14,931 bases of DNA from Anaerolineales bacterium (GCA_025938055.1 JAICQC010000065.1:1-14931); one strand, 5' to 3'. Positions 6,474 through 12,879 are shown, numbered from the stretch's first letter. Notes: generated by a model from the sequence alone, not told the origin. Made by a program: numbers and translations.

Positions 6474-6704
6474 ATGAAATCATTTGACGAAAAATATCCA
6501 TATATTGCTGCGTGGGTCCAAGATGGGACAGTTGAAATCGGCTACAATGATTATGACGATGTTTTTCTTCGTGTTATTGATGCAGGTGGAGTAGTTTGGG
6601 AAAGTAATAAGACTTACTCAAACCTCGATGATGCTTTTAGTGAAATGAATGTAGCAATTGAAGCTTGGTGCACTGAAAATGGAATCGATCTCAAGCTCTC
6701 ATGA
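6474..6704 (+). CDS. Cassette 4, first gene: small acidic protein of unknown function
   Basis: The 76-residue protein MKSFDEKYPYIAAWVQDGTVEIG... is acidic and looks like a small alpha/beta domain: a helix, two or three strands around TVEIGYNDYDDVFLRVIDAGGVVWES, then a helix from NLDDAFSEMNVAIEAWCTENG. This recalls a widespread uncharacterised family of 70-90 aa proteins with the pattern W...G.VEIG, R.LD.GG.VWE and a C-terminal helix; the link is from memory. The frame is open to a TTG inside the attC R' box, but the ATG at 6474 with AAGGA at 6464-6468 is the convincing start. A second gene follows 59 bp later in the same cassette. Confidence 0.78.
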   Translation: MKSFDEKYPYIAAWVQDGTVEIGYNDYDDVFLRVIDAGGVVWESNKTYSNLDDAFSEMNVAIEAWCTENGIDLKLS

Positions 6705-6763
6705 AAATCATCTCTCATGAGGTACTACAGTCTCTTACATAGTTACTAAAATGTGAGTAAGCT

Positions 6764-7123
6764 ATGACTGAGTATTCAAAGCATATAAAACGGTTACTAA
6801 GAGAGTTTGCAGCAGAAGCCTGTGAAAGAGAGCTCTCGCGCGAATTAGCACGACTTGATAAGAGTTTCTCCGAATGGCGAGAGGGAATGATAAATAATGG
6901 GGAATTGAGTTATCGAATTCATAAGCATGAAACAGATGTATTACGGGAACTCTTCAATAAATATAATGAAGGTGAAAATGACTTCAACGTTGCCTATGCA
7001 ATCGTTACGGGTATCCTGAATCGGCAAGATGTTCCAGAAGAATTGATAGAGGCAATTGATAAGCAGATAAACTTTTACGAGACAATGAAAAATGCCGGTG
7101 AACTAAAATTACCAGATGAATAA
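6764..7123 (+). CDS. Cassette 4, second gene: helical protein of unknown function
   Basis: The 119-residue protein appears all-helical, with many charged residues (KHIKRLLREFAAEACERELSRELARLD at the start), then GELSYRIHKHETDVLRELFNKYN and the segment VAYAIVTGILNRQDVPEEL. The last segments are strongly patterned and resemble an uncharacterised family found in Chloroflexota and cyanobacteria. No enzyme motif is seen. It shares a cassette and orientation with the 76-residue gene, with no attC between them, so co-transcription is likely. The start ATG is preceded by a weak GTGAG sequence. It ends 14 nt before attC site 4. Confidence 0.75.
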   Translation: MTEYSKHIKRLLREFAAEACERELSRELARLDKSFSEWREGMINNGELSYRIHKHETDVLRELFNKYNEGENDFNVAYAIVTGILNRQDVPEELIEAIDKQINFYETMKNAGELKLPDE

Positions 7124-7137
7124 GAATTGGTGATGCA

Positions 7138-7280
7138 GCCCCACAAAGCGTGCACTGGACGCTGGGGACTGTTACTGCGTAGTGTGCGGCGTTTTCGAGC
7201 ATTTTTCTGGCTTCGGGTTTTCTCTGCTCCCAGGCATTGTCCCACGCCCACCCCAGCGCCAGTAACGCTCACCTTTGGGC
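7138..7280 (+). repeat. attC site 4 (143 bp, altered core boxes)
   Basis: The arms are the best of the set: GCGT (7148-7151) pairs with 7265-7268, ACTGG (7154-7158) with 7259-7263, and CGCTGGGG (7160-7167) with 7251-7258, with A7159 unpaired. However the R'-like box reads TTTGGGC (7274-7280) instead of GTTGGGC, and the R'' box reads GCCCCAC (7138-7144) instead of GCCCAAC. Both invariant GTT/AAC triplets are thus damaged by one base. Confidence 0.85.
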
Positions 7281-7304
7281 GGCGTGGTGGGATCCGCGTA
7301 TAAT
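7275..7304 (+). promoter_or_regulatory. Candidate promoter at the left edge of cassette 5
   Basis: A perfect TATAAT (7299-7304) lies 18 nt after TTGGGC (7275-7280), which belongs to the R' box of attC site 4 and has a TTG start like a -35 element. The gene begins 115 nt downstream. If real, the cassette would carry its own promoter, partly built from the recombination site. The -35 match is poor. Confidence 0.35.
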
Positions 7305-7418
7305 GGAGCAAAGGTTAAGGCAGATAGTATGCAATTGGGTGCTCAATTCACATATGAATGAAATCGCATTTGCAGGATGGATTCACCTCCTAGCTGGAGA
7401 GGTGTGGCACGGTCGTAA

Positions 7419-8444
7419 ATGACAAATACCCTGAAACTCACCCGTTCGCAGATTCTCGCCTTCCGGCGCCGTGTCGCGGCGCTCGATGAGCGGCTGCCTC
7501 GTGGCCGTCGAGCGTTGCGGCGAGCGGCGTGGGCGGGTTTACAGGATAGCATGCCGCGGGCCGCGTTGCTCTCGATCCATGCGCGCATGGTTGGCACTGA
7601 GCCTGAAAGCTGGGAGGATCCTTCCCTTGTGCAGATCTGGGGGCCCCGGTTCAGTACTTATGTCGTGGCGAAACGCGATCTCGCGGTCTTTACCCTCGGC
7701 AGGCTGCCGGACGAAGTAGGTCCATTGAAGCGCATTCAGGATATCGCCGCCCATTTGCGGTCGGCGCTTGCCGGCCGCCGGATGCTTCAGAGCACCGCGG
7801 CCCATATTATGGGGGTGAAGCATGCAAACCTACTGCGTTACGCCGCGCCGACGGGGACCGTCCTGATCCGCTGGGATGGTGCTCGTCAGCCCGATATCTG
7901 GAACGTGCCGACGCCTGAAATGGATCCGCATGAGGCGCGCCTCGAACTTGCCCGGCGGTACTTGCACGCGTTCGGGCCCGCTACGCCCGAGTCCTTTGCG
8001 ACGTGGGCGGGCATTGGGACGCGTTCTGGTATCGATGCATTCAAGACGCTTGGAAAGTCACTGACGCAAGTCCGCACCCCCATCGGGGACGCGTCGATCC
8101 TGAGCCGGGATGAACCTCTGTTCCGCGCGATGCCGGGCCCAGCAGCGCCGGCCCGTCTTTTGCCGAGCGGCGACACCTGGTTCTTGCTGCAAGGCAACGA
8201 CCGCAAACTCCTGGTGCCCAACGAGCGTCAACGCTACGCGCTATGGACGTCCCGTGTCTGGCCGGGTGCGCTGCTCGTGGGAGGTGAGACCGTCGGCACC
8301 TGGCGGCGCGCGGAGCACGTGCTCACGATCCAGCCATGGCGTCGCCTTTCCCGCGCACAGCGAGAGGTGGTCGAGGCGGAAGCGAGTTCACTACCCTTGC
8401 CGGGAATCAACCAACCTATGGATATCCGCTGGGGTCACGGCTGA
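7419..8444 (+). CDS. Cassette 5: winged-helix DNA-binding protein, AlkZ/DUF1006 (HTH_42) family
   Basis: The 341-residue protein matches the HTH_42 family, whose studied members (AlkZ, YcaQ/AlkX) are DNA glycosylases acting on cross-links and bulky lesions. Features include the N-terminal LTRSQILAFRRRVAAL helix, the GLQDSMPRAALLSIHARM segment (residues 40-57), WGPRFSTYVV, and a late WPGALLVGGETVGTWRR strand pair typical of the C-terminal wing. The catalytic Q/H-x-Q motif of the family aligns with Q42-D43-S44 here, so the second Gln is replaced by Ser. Its role may therefore be DNA binding rather than base excision. The gene is GC-rich, unlike the neighbouring cassettes 1-4, and large for a cassette. 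The ATG at 7419 follows a leader without a good Shine-Dalgarno sequence. Confidence 0.85.
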   Translation: MTNTLKLTRSQILAFRRRVAALDERLPRGRRALRRAAWAGLQDSMPRAALLSIHARMVGTEPESWEDPSLVQIWGPRFSTYVVAKRDLAVFTLGRLPDEVGPLKRIQDIAAHLRSALAGRRMLQSTAAHIMGVKHANLLRYAAPTGTVLIRWDGARQPDIWNVPTPEMDPHEARLELARRYLHAFGPATPESFATWAGIGTRSGIDAFKTLGKSLTQVRTPIGDASILSRDEPLFRAMPGPAAPARLLPSGDTWFLLQGNDRKLLVPNERQRYALWTSRVWPGALLVGGETVGTWRRAEHVLTIQPWRRLSRAQREVVEAEASSLPLPGINQPMDIRWGHG

Positions 8445-8535
8445 GCCAAGTCTCGCAGCTTGTTGAAGAACTACCTGCGTTGTCATCGCGGATTAAAAAT
8501 GACCTCAAGCTGCTCGTTTACTATCCCATGCTTGC

Positions 8536-8660
8536 GCCCAACACAGCGTGCGGCCGACTTGGGATACGCGCCGCGTTTTGGGGCATTTTCCTGACTTTAG
8601 GTTTTTCCTGCCTCGACGGCGAATCCACGCTCCCACCGCAGCTAACGCACACCGTTGGGC
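8536..8660 (+). repeat. attC site 5 (125 bp)
   Basis: R'' GCCCAAC (8536-8542) and R' GTTGGGC (8654-8660) are exact and complementary. GCGT (8546-8549) pairs with 8645-8648. The next stem (8552-8556 with 8639-8643) contains a mismatch and a wobble pair, so its arms are the weakest among the intact sites. A8557 is at the conserved unpaired position. Confidence 0.85.
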
Positions 8661-8685
8661 AGAAGGAACGCGTAGGAACTAACGA

Positions 8686-9201
8686 ATGATATTACCAAAG
8701 AAGCGAGACCCCAGGTTCATCACTGTGCGTCGCGGTGGTACCCTCCAGGACTCCAATCATCACCTGCTTGCGATATGGGCGGCCGATTGCGCACAGCACG
8801 TGTTGCACTTATTCGAGGAAATGCAACCCAATGACGACCGGCCGCATCGAGCCATCGAATTGGCGCGCGCTTGGGCGCGAGGCGAGGTCACAATGACGCA
8901 AGCTCGAATGGCCGCCGGTCACGCCATGGCGGCAGCCAGAGTGATGAGCGGAGCGGCGAGGGAATCGGCTTATGCGGCCGGACAAGCTGCGGCAGTCGCA
9001 CATGTGGCAGCGCATGAGTTGGGTGCAGCTGCCTACGCAATCCGGGCCGCACGCGCAGCGGCCGATGAAAGTGAGCGTGACGAAGCAGGTCGCTTGGAAT
9101 GTCAATGGCAACGTGCACAACTTCCGAGCGAAATCCGGGATCTCGTGCTTGACGACCAGAAGTTGCGCAACGAAATCTGCTGGTTCGTATTCGATTGCTG
9201 A
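8686..9201 (+). CDS. Cassette 6: putative immunity protein (Imm5-like)
   Basis: The 171-residue protein has the pattern of the putative immunity protein family related to Imm5: DPRFITVRRGGTL.D..H.LLAIWAADCAQHVLHLFEE near the start, RAIELARAWARGE, then a long Ala-rich helical stretch with AAYAAGQAAAVAHVAAHELGAAAYAIRAARAA, and an end of LRNEICWFVFDC. Immunity proteins of this type neutralise toxins of contact-dependent or polymorphic toxin systems. No toxin partner lies in this cassette or nearby, so it would act as an orphan immunity gene. The Ala/His-rich middle is normal for the family. The ATG at 8686 follows the R' box by 25 nt with GAAGGAA upstream. The stop codon lies within the decayed attC that follows. 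Confidence 0.85.
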   Translation: MILPKKRDPRFITVRRGGTLQDSNHHLLAIWAADCAQHVLHLFEEMQPNDDRPHRAIELARAWARGEVTMTQARMAAGHAMAAARVMSGAARESAYAAGQAAAVAHVAAHELGAAAYAIRAARAAADESERDEAGRLECQWQRAQLPSEIRDLVLDDQKLRNEICWFVFDC

Positions 9202-9301
9202 CCGGCTCGCTTGCACCACTACAACTACCCTTGATAGCAACTTAAGGTAAAAAAACAAAATTAGGAGTATCGTTACCCGCGCGCGAACATCAGCCATTGG
9301 C
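9197..9301 (+). repeat. Decayed attC-like site 6
   Basis: The right end 9283-9301 follows the L'-R' pattern of the intact sites with several changes (about 15 of 20 positions match site 2), ending in ATTGGC instead of GTTGGGC. A left end is faint: GCTTGCACC at 9208-9216 resembles the GCGTGCACC of other sites. The arms no longer pair well. It would close cassette 6, overlapping the stop codon of the immunity gene. Confidence 0.4.
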
Positions 9302-9323
9302 AGCAGAACCCTTTCTAATGAAA

Positions 9324-9329
9324 TATAAT
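9324..9329 (+). promoter_or_regulatory. -10-like TATAAT before the lipoprotein gene
   Basis: A perfect TATAAT ends 11 nt before the ATG at 9341, with no Shine-Dalgarno sequence between. TTGGCA at 9297-9302 is too far (21 nt) to be a good -35 partner. Confidence 0.4.
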
Positions 9330-9340
9330 TGTAGAAAGTC

Positions 9341-9757
9341 ATGTCAAAAGCTCATCCTCACAGCCTGATTTGTAAAGCGTTTCCATTTGCAGCATTACTG
9401 GGAATTATTTTGAGTAGCTGCACTTCACAATCAGCAGAAGTACCTCGTTTGCGAGTTACCAATAATGGTTCTGTTCTGATCGAGGATCTTGTTGTTCTCT
9501 TCCCGGAAGACAGCATTGCATTTGGCGACGTACCCGCAGGGACAACTACCGATTACAAAGGTGTTCCTGATGGCGTATTTAGCTACGCTGCATATCAATT
9601 TGTAGTAGATGGTCAAGTAGTCACGCAACCGGTCATTGACTGGATTGGTGAAAGCCCAATGAGTGGAATGCTGTTTACGTACACAATAGATTTTGATCCC
9701 AGCCGTGAAAATACGGGCGATATAGTTCGCTTGATCGACGTAAGAAATGATGATTAA
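9341..9757 (+). CDS. Small lipoprotein of unknown function (possible seventh cassette gene)
   Basis: The 138-residue protein has a lipoprotein signal: hydrophobic AFPFAALLGIILSSC with the lipobox L-S-S-C and Cys27 as the lipidation site. The mature part is beta-rich (RLRVTNNGSVLIEDLVVLFPEDSIAFGDVPAGTTTDYKGVP), like a small Ig-like or carbohydrate-facing domain, and is acidic at the end. It should be anchored on the outer side of the membrane. I do not recognise a named family. It starts 40 nt after the decayed attC end in the same orientation as the array and is AT-rich like cassettes 1-4, but no attC follows its stop. Confidence 0.8.
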   Translation: MSKAHPHSLICKAFPFAALLGIILSSCTSQSAEVPRLRVTNNGSVLIEDLVVLFPEDSIAFGDVPAGTTTDYKGVPDGVFSYAAYQFVVDGQVVTQPVIDWIGESPMSGMLFTYTIDFDPSRENTGDIVRLIDVRNDD

Positions 9758-9834
9758 TAAAGAGATATCAAAGCGCCGTTGGCTGGGGAATCACAAGCTG
9801 CTGTCACCGCAAACTTGTCGCCTTCCAATCGTTT

Positions 9835-9840
9835 TATAAT
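9835..9840 (+). promoter_or_regulatory. -10 TATAAT, likely leaderless start of the methyltransferase gene
   Basis: A perfect TATAAT ends 6 nt before the ATG at 9847, which places the expected transcription start at or next to the A of the start codon. TTGTCG at 9815-9820 is a weak -35 candidate with a 14-nt spacer. Confidence 0.5.
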
Positions 9841-9846
9841 CGAAGA

Positions 9847-10638
9847 ATGAACACAACCAACAGGCACGCAGACTACGATCAGATCGCCCGCGGCTTTGAC
9901 AGCCGCTACGAACGGGAGCAGTACGCGGGGGTCGAGAGGGCGCTGCAGCAGTTCGTCGGGAGCGAGCCCGGGCTACGTATCCTTGAAGTGGGCTGCGGGA
10001 CGGGTCACTGGCTCAAATCCCTGAGGGCGCAGTTCCCTGAAAACATTCTGAGCGGCATAGATTTCTCACGGGAGATGCTTGCCCGTGCGCGGGCAGCGCT
10101 CCCTGAGGTTGACCTGGTACGCGGGACAGCCCAGCGCCTCCCCTGGCAAGACGGTTCCTTCGACCGGGTGTATTGCATCAACGCCCTCCACCACTTCCCG
10201 GACAAGCCCGCTTTTCTGGCGGAGGCGCGCCGCCTCCTGCGTCCGGGCGGGCAGTTCTTCAGCGTGGGCATCGACCCTCACGGCGGGATGGACCAATGGT
10301 ATATCTACGACTACTTTAAGGAAACGCTGGCGCTCGACCGGCAGCGTTATCCCTCGACGCAGGAATTGCGGGAATGGATGACCGCGGCAGGCTTCGAGGA
10401 TTGCCTCACAGAAGTAGTGGAACACTGGGAAATGCGCATCCCTGCGCGCGATGCGCTCGAGCACGGCTGGCTGGCGAAGGCGGTCACCTCACAACTCAGC
10501 ATTCTGACCAATGACGAATATCAGCAGGGCATTCAGCGAATTGAGGAAGGCATCGAACGCGCCGAAAAAGACGGGCGGATATTATCCCTCCAGGCAAACC
10601 TGCGGCTGCACGGCACCAGCGGCTCAGCCACCCGCTGA
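9847..10638 (+). CDS. Class I SAM-dependent methyltransferase
   Basis: The 263-residue protein has the Rossmann methyltransferase order: motif I ILEVGCGTG at residues 45-53, the acidic residue after the second strand in SGIDFSREML (D72), then RGTAQRLPWQDGSFDRVYCINALHHFPD (motif II/III region of the Methyltransf_11 type) and the LLRPGGQF post-motif at about residues 130-137. It should transfer a methyl group from S-adenosylmethionine to a small molecule or other acceptor that cannot be read from sequence. It is GC-rich like the rest of the chromosome, marking the return to normal DNA after the array. No Shine-Dalgarno sequence; a perfect -10 sits 6 nt upstream. Confidence 0.9.
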   Translation: MNTTNRHADYDQIARGFDSRYEREQYAGVERALQQFVGSEPGLRILEVGCGTGHWLKSLRAQFPENILSGIDFSREMLARARAALPEVDLVRGTAQRLPWQDGSFDRVYCINALHHFPDKPAFLAEARRLLRPGGQFFSVGIDPHGGMDQWYIYDYFKETLALDRQRYPSTQELREWMTAAGFEDCLTEVVEHWEMRIPARDALEHGWLAKAVTSQLSILTNDEYQQGIQRIEEGIERAEKDGRILSLQANLRLHGTSGSATR

Positions 10639-10660
10639 CGAGGAGTGACATTTCCTCTGG

Positions 10661-10720
10661 ATGACCATGTCAGACGATACACAGACCAACAAACAGATTG
10701 TGGAAATGTCCCAGGATTAA
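10661..10720 (+). pseudogene. Possible 19-codon remnant of an NTF2/SnoaL-like gene
   Basis: An open frame from ATG to TAA encodes MTMSDDTQTNKQIVEMSQD. Its start recalls the N-terminus of SnoaL-like proteins (MS..T..NK.IV). It stops abruptly and the stop overlaps the A-run of the minus-strand terminator. It may be a truncated gene end, or chance. An inverted repeat (10647-10655 with 10701-10709) brackets it. Confidence 0.2.
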
Positions 10721-10754
10721 AAAAGCGGACGAGTCGCTCTGCGCTCGCCCGCTT
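10719..10754 (-). terminator. Intrinsic terminator of the histidine kinase gene
   Basis: On the minus strand a stem (10749-10754 with 10723-10728, and 10744-10747 with 10730-10733, one mismatch between) with a 10-nt loop runs into six T (complement of A 10719-10724). It lies 18 nt past the stop of the kinase gene, between converging genes. Confidence 0.85.
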
Positions 10755-10771
10755 ACACGTTCCCCGCACGG

Positions 10772-11905
10772 TTACCTGCTTCTAATATCGGGCATGGTGA
10801 AGCAAAACGTTGAGCCGTGCCCCTGCCCCTCAGACTCCACCCAGATGCGCCCCCCATGGACTTCGATAATGCGCTTGATGAGCGCCAGCCCGATGCCTGT
10901 GCCTTCCATGCTCGGGTCAAGTTTTTCGAACAGGTTAAAGATCCGCTTGTGGTAACGCGGGTCGATGCCCTGTCCGTTATCCCGCACAAAAATGATCTGC
11001 TCCCCATCGCGGGTACGCGTGCCGATCTCGATGATGGGCTGCGCCTGCTCGCTTGTGTACTTGGCAGCGTTTTCGATCAGGTTCTCGAGCACTTCGCGCA
11101 GGCGTATGCGGTCGCCATAGACCGTGGGCAGATCGGGTGAGACATGGACCGTCACGTTCCTCGAACGGAGCAGCGGGGCCAGCGTCCGCAGGGCTTCCTC
11201 GGTTAGCTGCTGCAGGTCCACATCCGCATGGGGTTTGCTGACGCGCCCGATGCGGAAGAGCTCGAGCAGGTCCGCCAGCAGTTCGTCCATTTTGTTGGCG
11301 GCGCCCGCGATCCGCTGGATGTCTTTCCTGACCTCCTCCTGACGGTTCGCCTCCAGGTCCTTTTCGAGGGCGCCCAGAAATCCCTTGATGGTGACCAGGG
11401 GCGCCCGCAGGTCATGGAAGGCAGTATAGGTAAAGCGCTCGATCTCCGCATTGATCGCCTCCAGCTTTGCGATCAGACTCCTGCGTTCCTCCTCCGCCTG
11501 GCGATGGAGCTTCCGGGTTCGGGCGTCGGCAAGCTCCCGCTCGATCGCCGGGACGAGCCGCGCATATTTCCCTTTGAGGATAAAGTCATGTGCCCCGGCT
11601 TTCAGCATGGTCACAGCGGTCTCTTCGCCGACCGTGCCAGAAATGATGATAAACGGCAGGTCCAGCCCGCTTTCTTGGAGGGTGCGCAGGGCGTCCATGG
11701 CGCTAAATTGCGGCAGGGTATAGTCACACAGAACGAGATCCCATTCGCCGCCAGAGAGCGCGGACCTCATCGCAGGGCGCGTTTCCACCCGTGCATGCTC
11801 GACCTCATACCCTCCGCGCCGCAGCTCGCTCAACAGTAAATGGGTATCATTGTCGGAATCTTCAACGACTAACACGCGCAGTAATGCAGCCAGAATGCTC
11901 GTCAT
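10772..11905 (-). CDS. Hybrid receiver domain-histidine kinase
   Basis: The 377-residue protein starts with a receiver domain (residues about 10-125): acidic pair E15-D16, phosphoacceptor D61 in DLVLCDYTLP, and K111 in FILKGKY. After a coiled-coil linker (about 125-158) comes a HisKA domain with the H-box FTYTAFHDLRAPL, whose H164 should be autophosphorylated, then a HATPase_c domain with N box ENLIENAAKY (274-283), G1 DNGQGID (309-315), F box IFNLFEKL and G2 GTGIGLAL (335-342). No membrane segment or sensor domain is present, so it is a cytoplasmic kinase that receives input through its receiver, possibly a phosphorelay step of the type seen in phytochrome-like systems. It has its own terminator and converges with the methyltransferase. 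Confidence 0.95.
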   Translation of the reverse strand: MTSILAALLRVLVVEDSDNDTHLLLSELRRGGYEVEHARVETRPAMRSALSGGEWDLVLCDYTLPQFSAMDALRTLQESGLDLPFIIISGTVGEETAVTMLKAGAHDFILKGKYARLVPAIERELADARTRKLHRQAEEERRSLIAKLEAINAEIERFTYTAFHDLRAPLVTIKGFLGALEKDLEANRQEEVRKDIQRIAGAANKMDELLADLLELFRIGRVSKPHADVDLQQLTEEALRTLAPLLRSRNVTVHVSPDLPTVYGDRIRLREVLENLIENAAKYTSEQAQPIIEIGTRTRDGEQIIFVRDNGQGIDPRYHKRIFNLFEKLDPSMEGTGIGLALIKRIIEVHGGRIWVESEGQGHGSTFCFTMPDIRSR

Positions 11906-11913
11906 GGATGGTA

Positions 11914-11919
11914 ATTGTA
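11914..11919 (-). promoter_or_regulatory. -10-like TACAAT, possible leaderless start of the kinase gene
   Basis: On the minus strand TACAAT ends 8 nt before the ATG (11905). No Shine-Dalgarno sequence lies in between. Confidence 0.4.
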
Positions 11920-11993
11920 GAGCATGGCAGGCTGCAAATCAGACTGCAAGATCTGAATAGCTCAGGACGGTCAGGCGCTCGCATCGGACTCCT

Positions 11994-12872
11994 TCAGCGA
12001 AGGTATGCCAGAATCACAAATGGCAGCAGCCTGTTTGGCAGGATGATCTCCTGCGGGTTCGCCACCAGGATGCCCGTGGAGCCACCCCCGTCCAGGTTGA
12101 CGGCAATATCCAGGTTCAGGTCTGACTGCGTCAAATAGACACTCAGCTGGTGCAGCGTGAAATGCCCCTGTGGCGCGACGATAAAAAGGATATGACCATT
12201 CCGATCCTGCGCAATGACGGTGCGCCTTGCAACGGCATGACTTTCCCTCGCTGCAGGGAAACCCAGTTTGCCGCCCGGCTGGACCAGGACGGGAAACGAC
12301 TGTAAGGCAGCCTGCAAAGGCTCAGAGGGTTCGTATGGACTCTCGGCAAGCCATCGTAGTTCTGCTCCATGTTCATGAATTGCCAGCATCCCTCCAGAGC
12401 CGTTAAAGCTTCTTCCCTGCGCCTCTCCATTAACGATGGTAAGCCCATCGGGGAAATATCGCTCGTTCTCCACGCTGTAGTAACCGCCGTTCACCACCAG
12501 GGCGGCATTCGTCTCGGCTTGCCATGTATTCAGCGACTTGGGTGTTTCATCATAGGCAACATCCAGCCGGAAGTAATTTTGATCGAGGCGCCAGATGTGC
12601 AGAGACTCCACGCGCTGGTTCTGTTCGCCGTAGACCTCGATCACGCGCCGCTCCAGCCCGGGCTGTACCAGGCTCCAGCCGGGTTCCGGCAGAGCCGGGT
12701 CGGTTGGCGTGAGACTGGGCGCAGGTGAGAGTATCTGCGTGGGTATGAGTGGAAGCGCGGCTACAGGCGCCACGCCAGAGTCAGTCTTAATAAAATACGT
12801 GATGCTGGAGAACGTCCCGATGAAAATGATCAACAACATCAGGTGAAGCATCTGTGAAACAGGTTTGTACAT
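11994..12872 (-). CDS. Phosphodiester glycosidase family protein (NAGPA domain)
   Basis: The protein has one N-terminal hydrophobic segment (about residues 10-30, LHLMLLIIFIGTFSSITYFI) that should be a signal anchor, then a Pro/Thr-rich linker, then the NAGPA domain (PF09992). Key motifs are VVNGGYYS (about 128-135), the conserved ARRTVIAQDRNGHILFIVA stretch and NLDGGGSTGI (about 261-270), with the second carrying the likely active-site acidic residue. Family members cleave phosphodiester-linked sugars or act on cell-wall glycopolymers outside the cytoplasm. Two starts are possible: a GTG at 12878 and an ATG at 12872. The ATG is preferred because a TACAAT box ends 7 nt before it; the GTG would be 1 nt from the box. 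Residue numbers are counted from the GTG. Confidence 0.88.
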   Translation of the reverse strand: MYKPVSQMLHLMLLIIFIGTFSSITYFIKTDSGVAPVAALPLIPTQILSPAPSLTPTDPALPEPGWSLVQPGLERRVIEVYGEQNQRVESLHIWRLDQNYFRLDVAYDETPKSLNTWQAETNAALVVNGGYYSVENERYFPDGLTIVNGEAQGRSFNGSGGMLAIHEHGAELRWLAESPYEPSEPLQAALQSFPVLVQPGGKLGFPAARESHAVARRTVIAQDRNGHILFIVAPQGHFTLHQLSVYLTQSDLNLDIAVNLDGGGSTGILVANPQEIILPNRLLPFVILAYLR

Positions 12873-12879
12873 GCTCACG

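Larger units (their letters stand above)
4391..9301 (+). mobile_element. Integron-like gene cassette array without integrase (CALIN)
   Basis: Seven small genes in one orientation are separated by five intact attC-like repeats and one decayed repeat. Inferred cassettes are 4391-5050, 5051-5697, 5698-6434, 6435-7274, 7275-8654 and 8655 to about 9297. Gene contents are unrelated to one another and differ clearly in base composition: the 4.4-7.1 kb genes are AT-rich, while the winged-helix and immunity genes are GC-rich. Each cassette carries its gene close to the left boundary with an attC at the right, which is the canonical cassette layout. No tyrosine recombinase is seen in any frame, so mobility would need an integrase supplied in trans or one now lost. 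Confidence 0.8.

Noticed and set aside
4927..8660. The five repeats as a CRISPR array or as rho-independent terminators
   Set aside because: Repeats are 90-157 bp, imperfect, separated by whole genes and lack short unique spacers or T-runs, so neither explanation fits.
4927..8660. The five repeats as copies of a MITE
   Set aside because: They have no target-site duplications that I can see, all share one orientation relative to the genes, and the R'' boxes of two units match the R' tail of their own unit; attC explains this better, although a genome-wide search is needed to close the question.
8809..9342. Long minus-strand open frame opposite the immunity gene
   Set aside because: It is antisense to a recognised family member, is rich in Arg/His/Cys as expected for a shadow frame in GC-rich DNA, and lacks a ribosome binding site.
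10066..10464. Minus-strand frame opposite the methyltransferase
   Set aside because: It is antisense to SAM-binding motifs, and no homology pattern is seen.
11228..11839. 203-codon plus-strand frame opposite the histidine kinase
   Set aside because: The minus-strand frame has all kinase and receiver motifs; this frame has no recognisable domain and is a product of GC-rich codon use.
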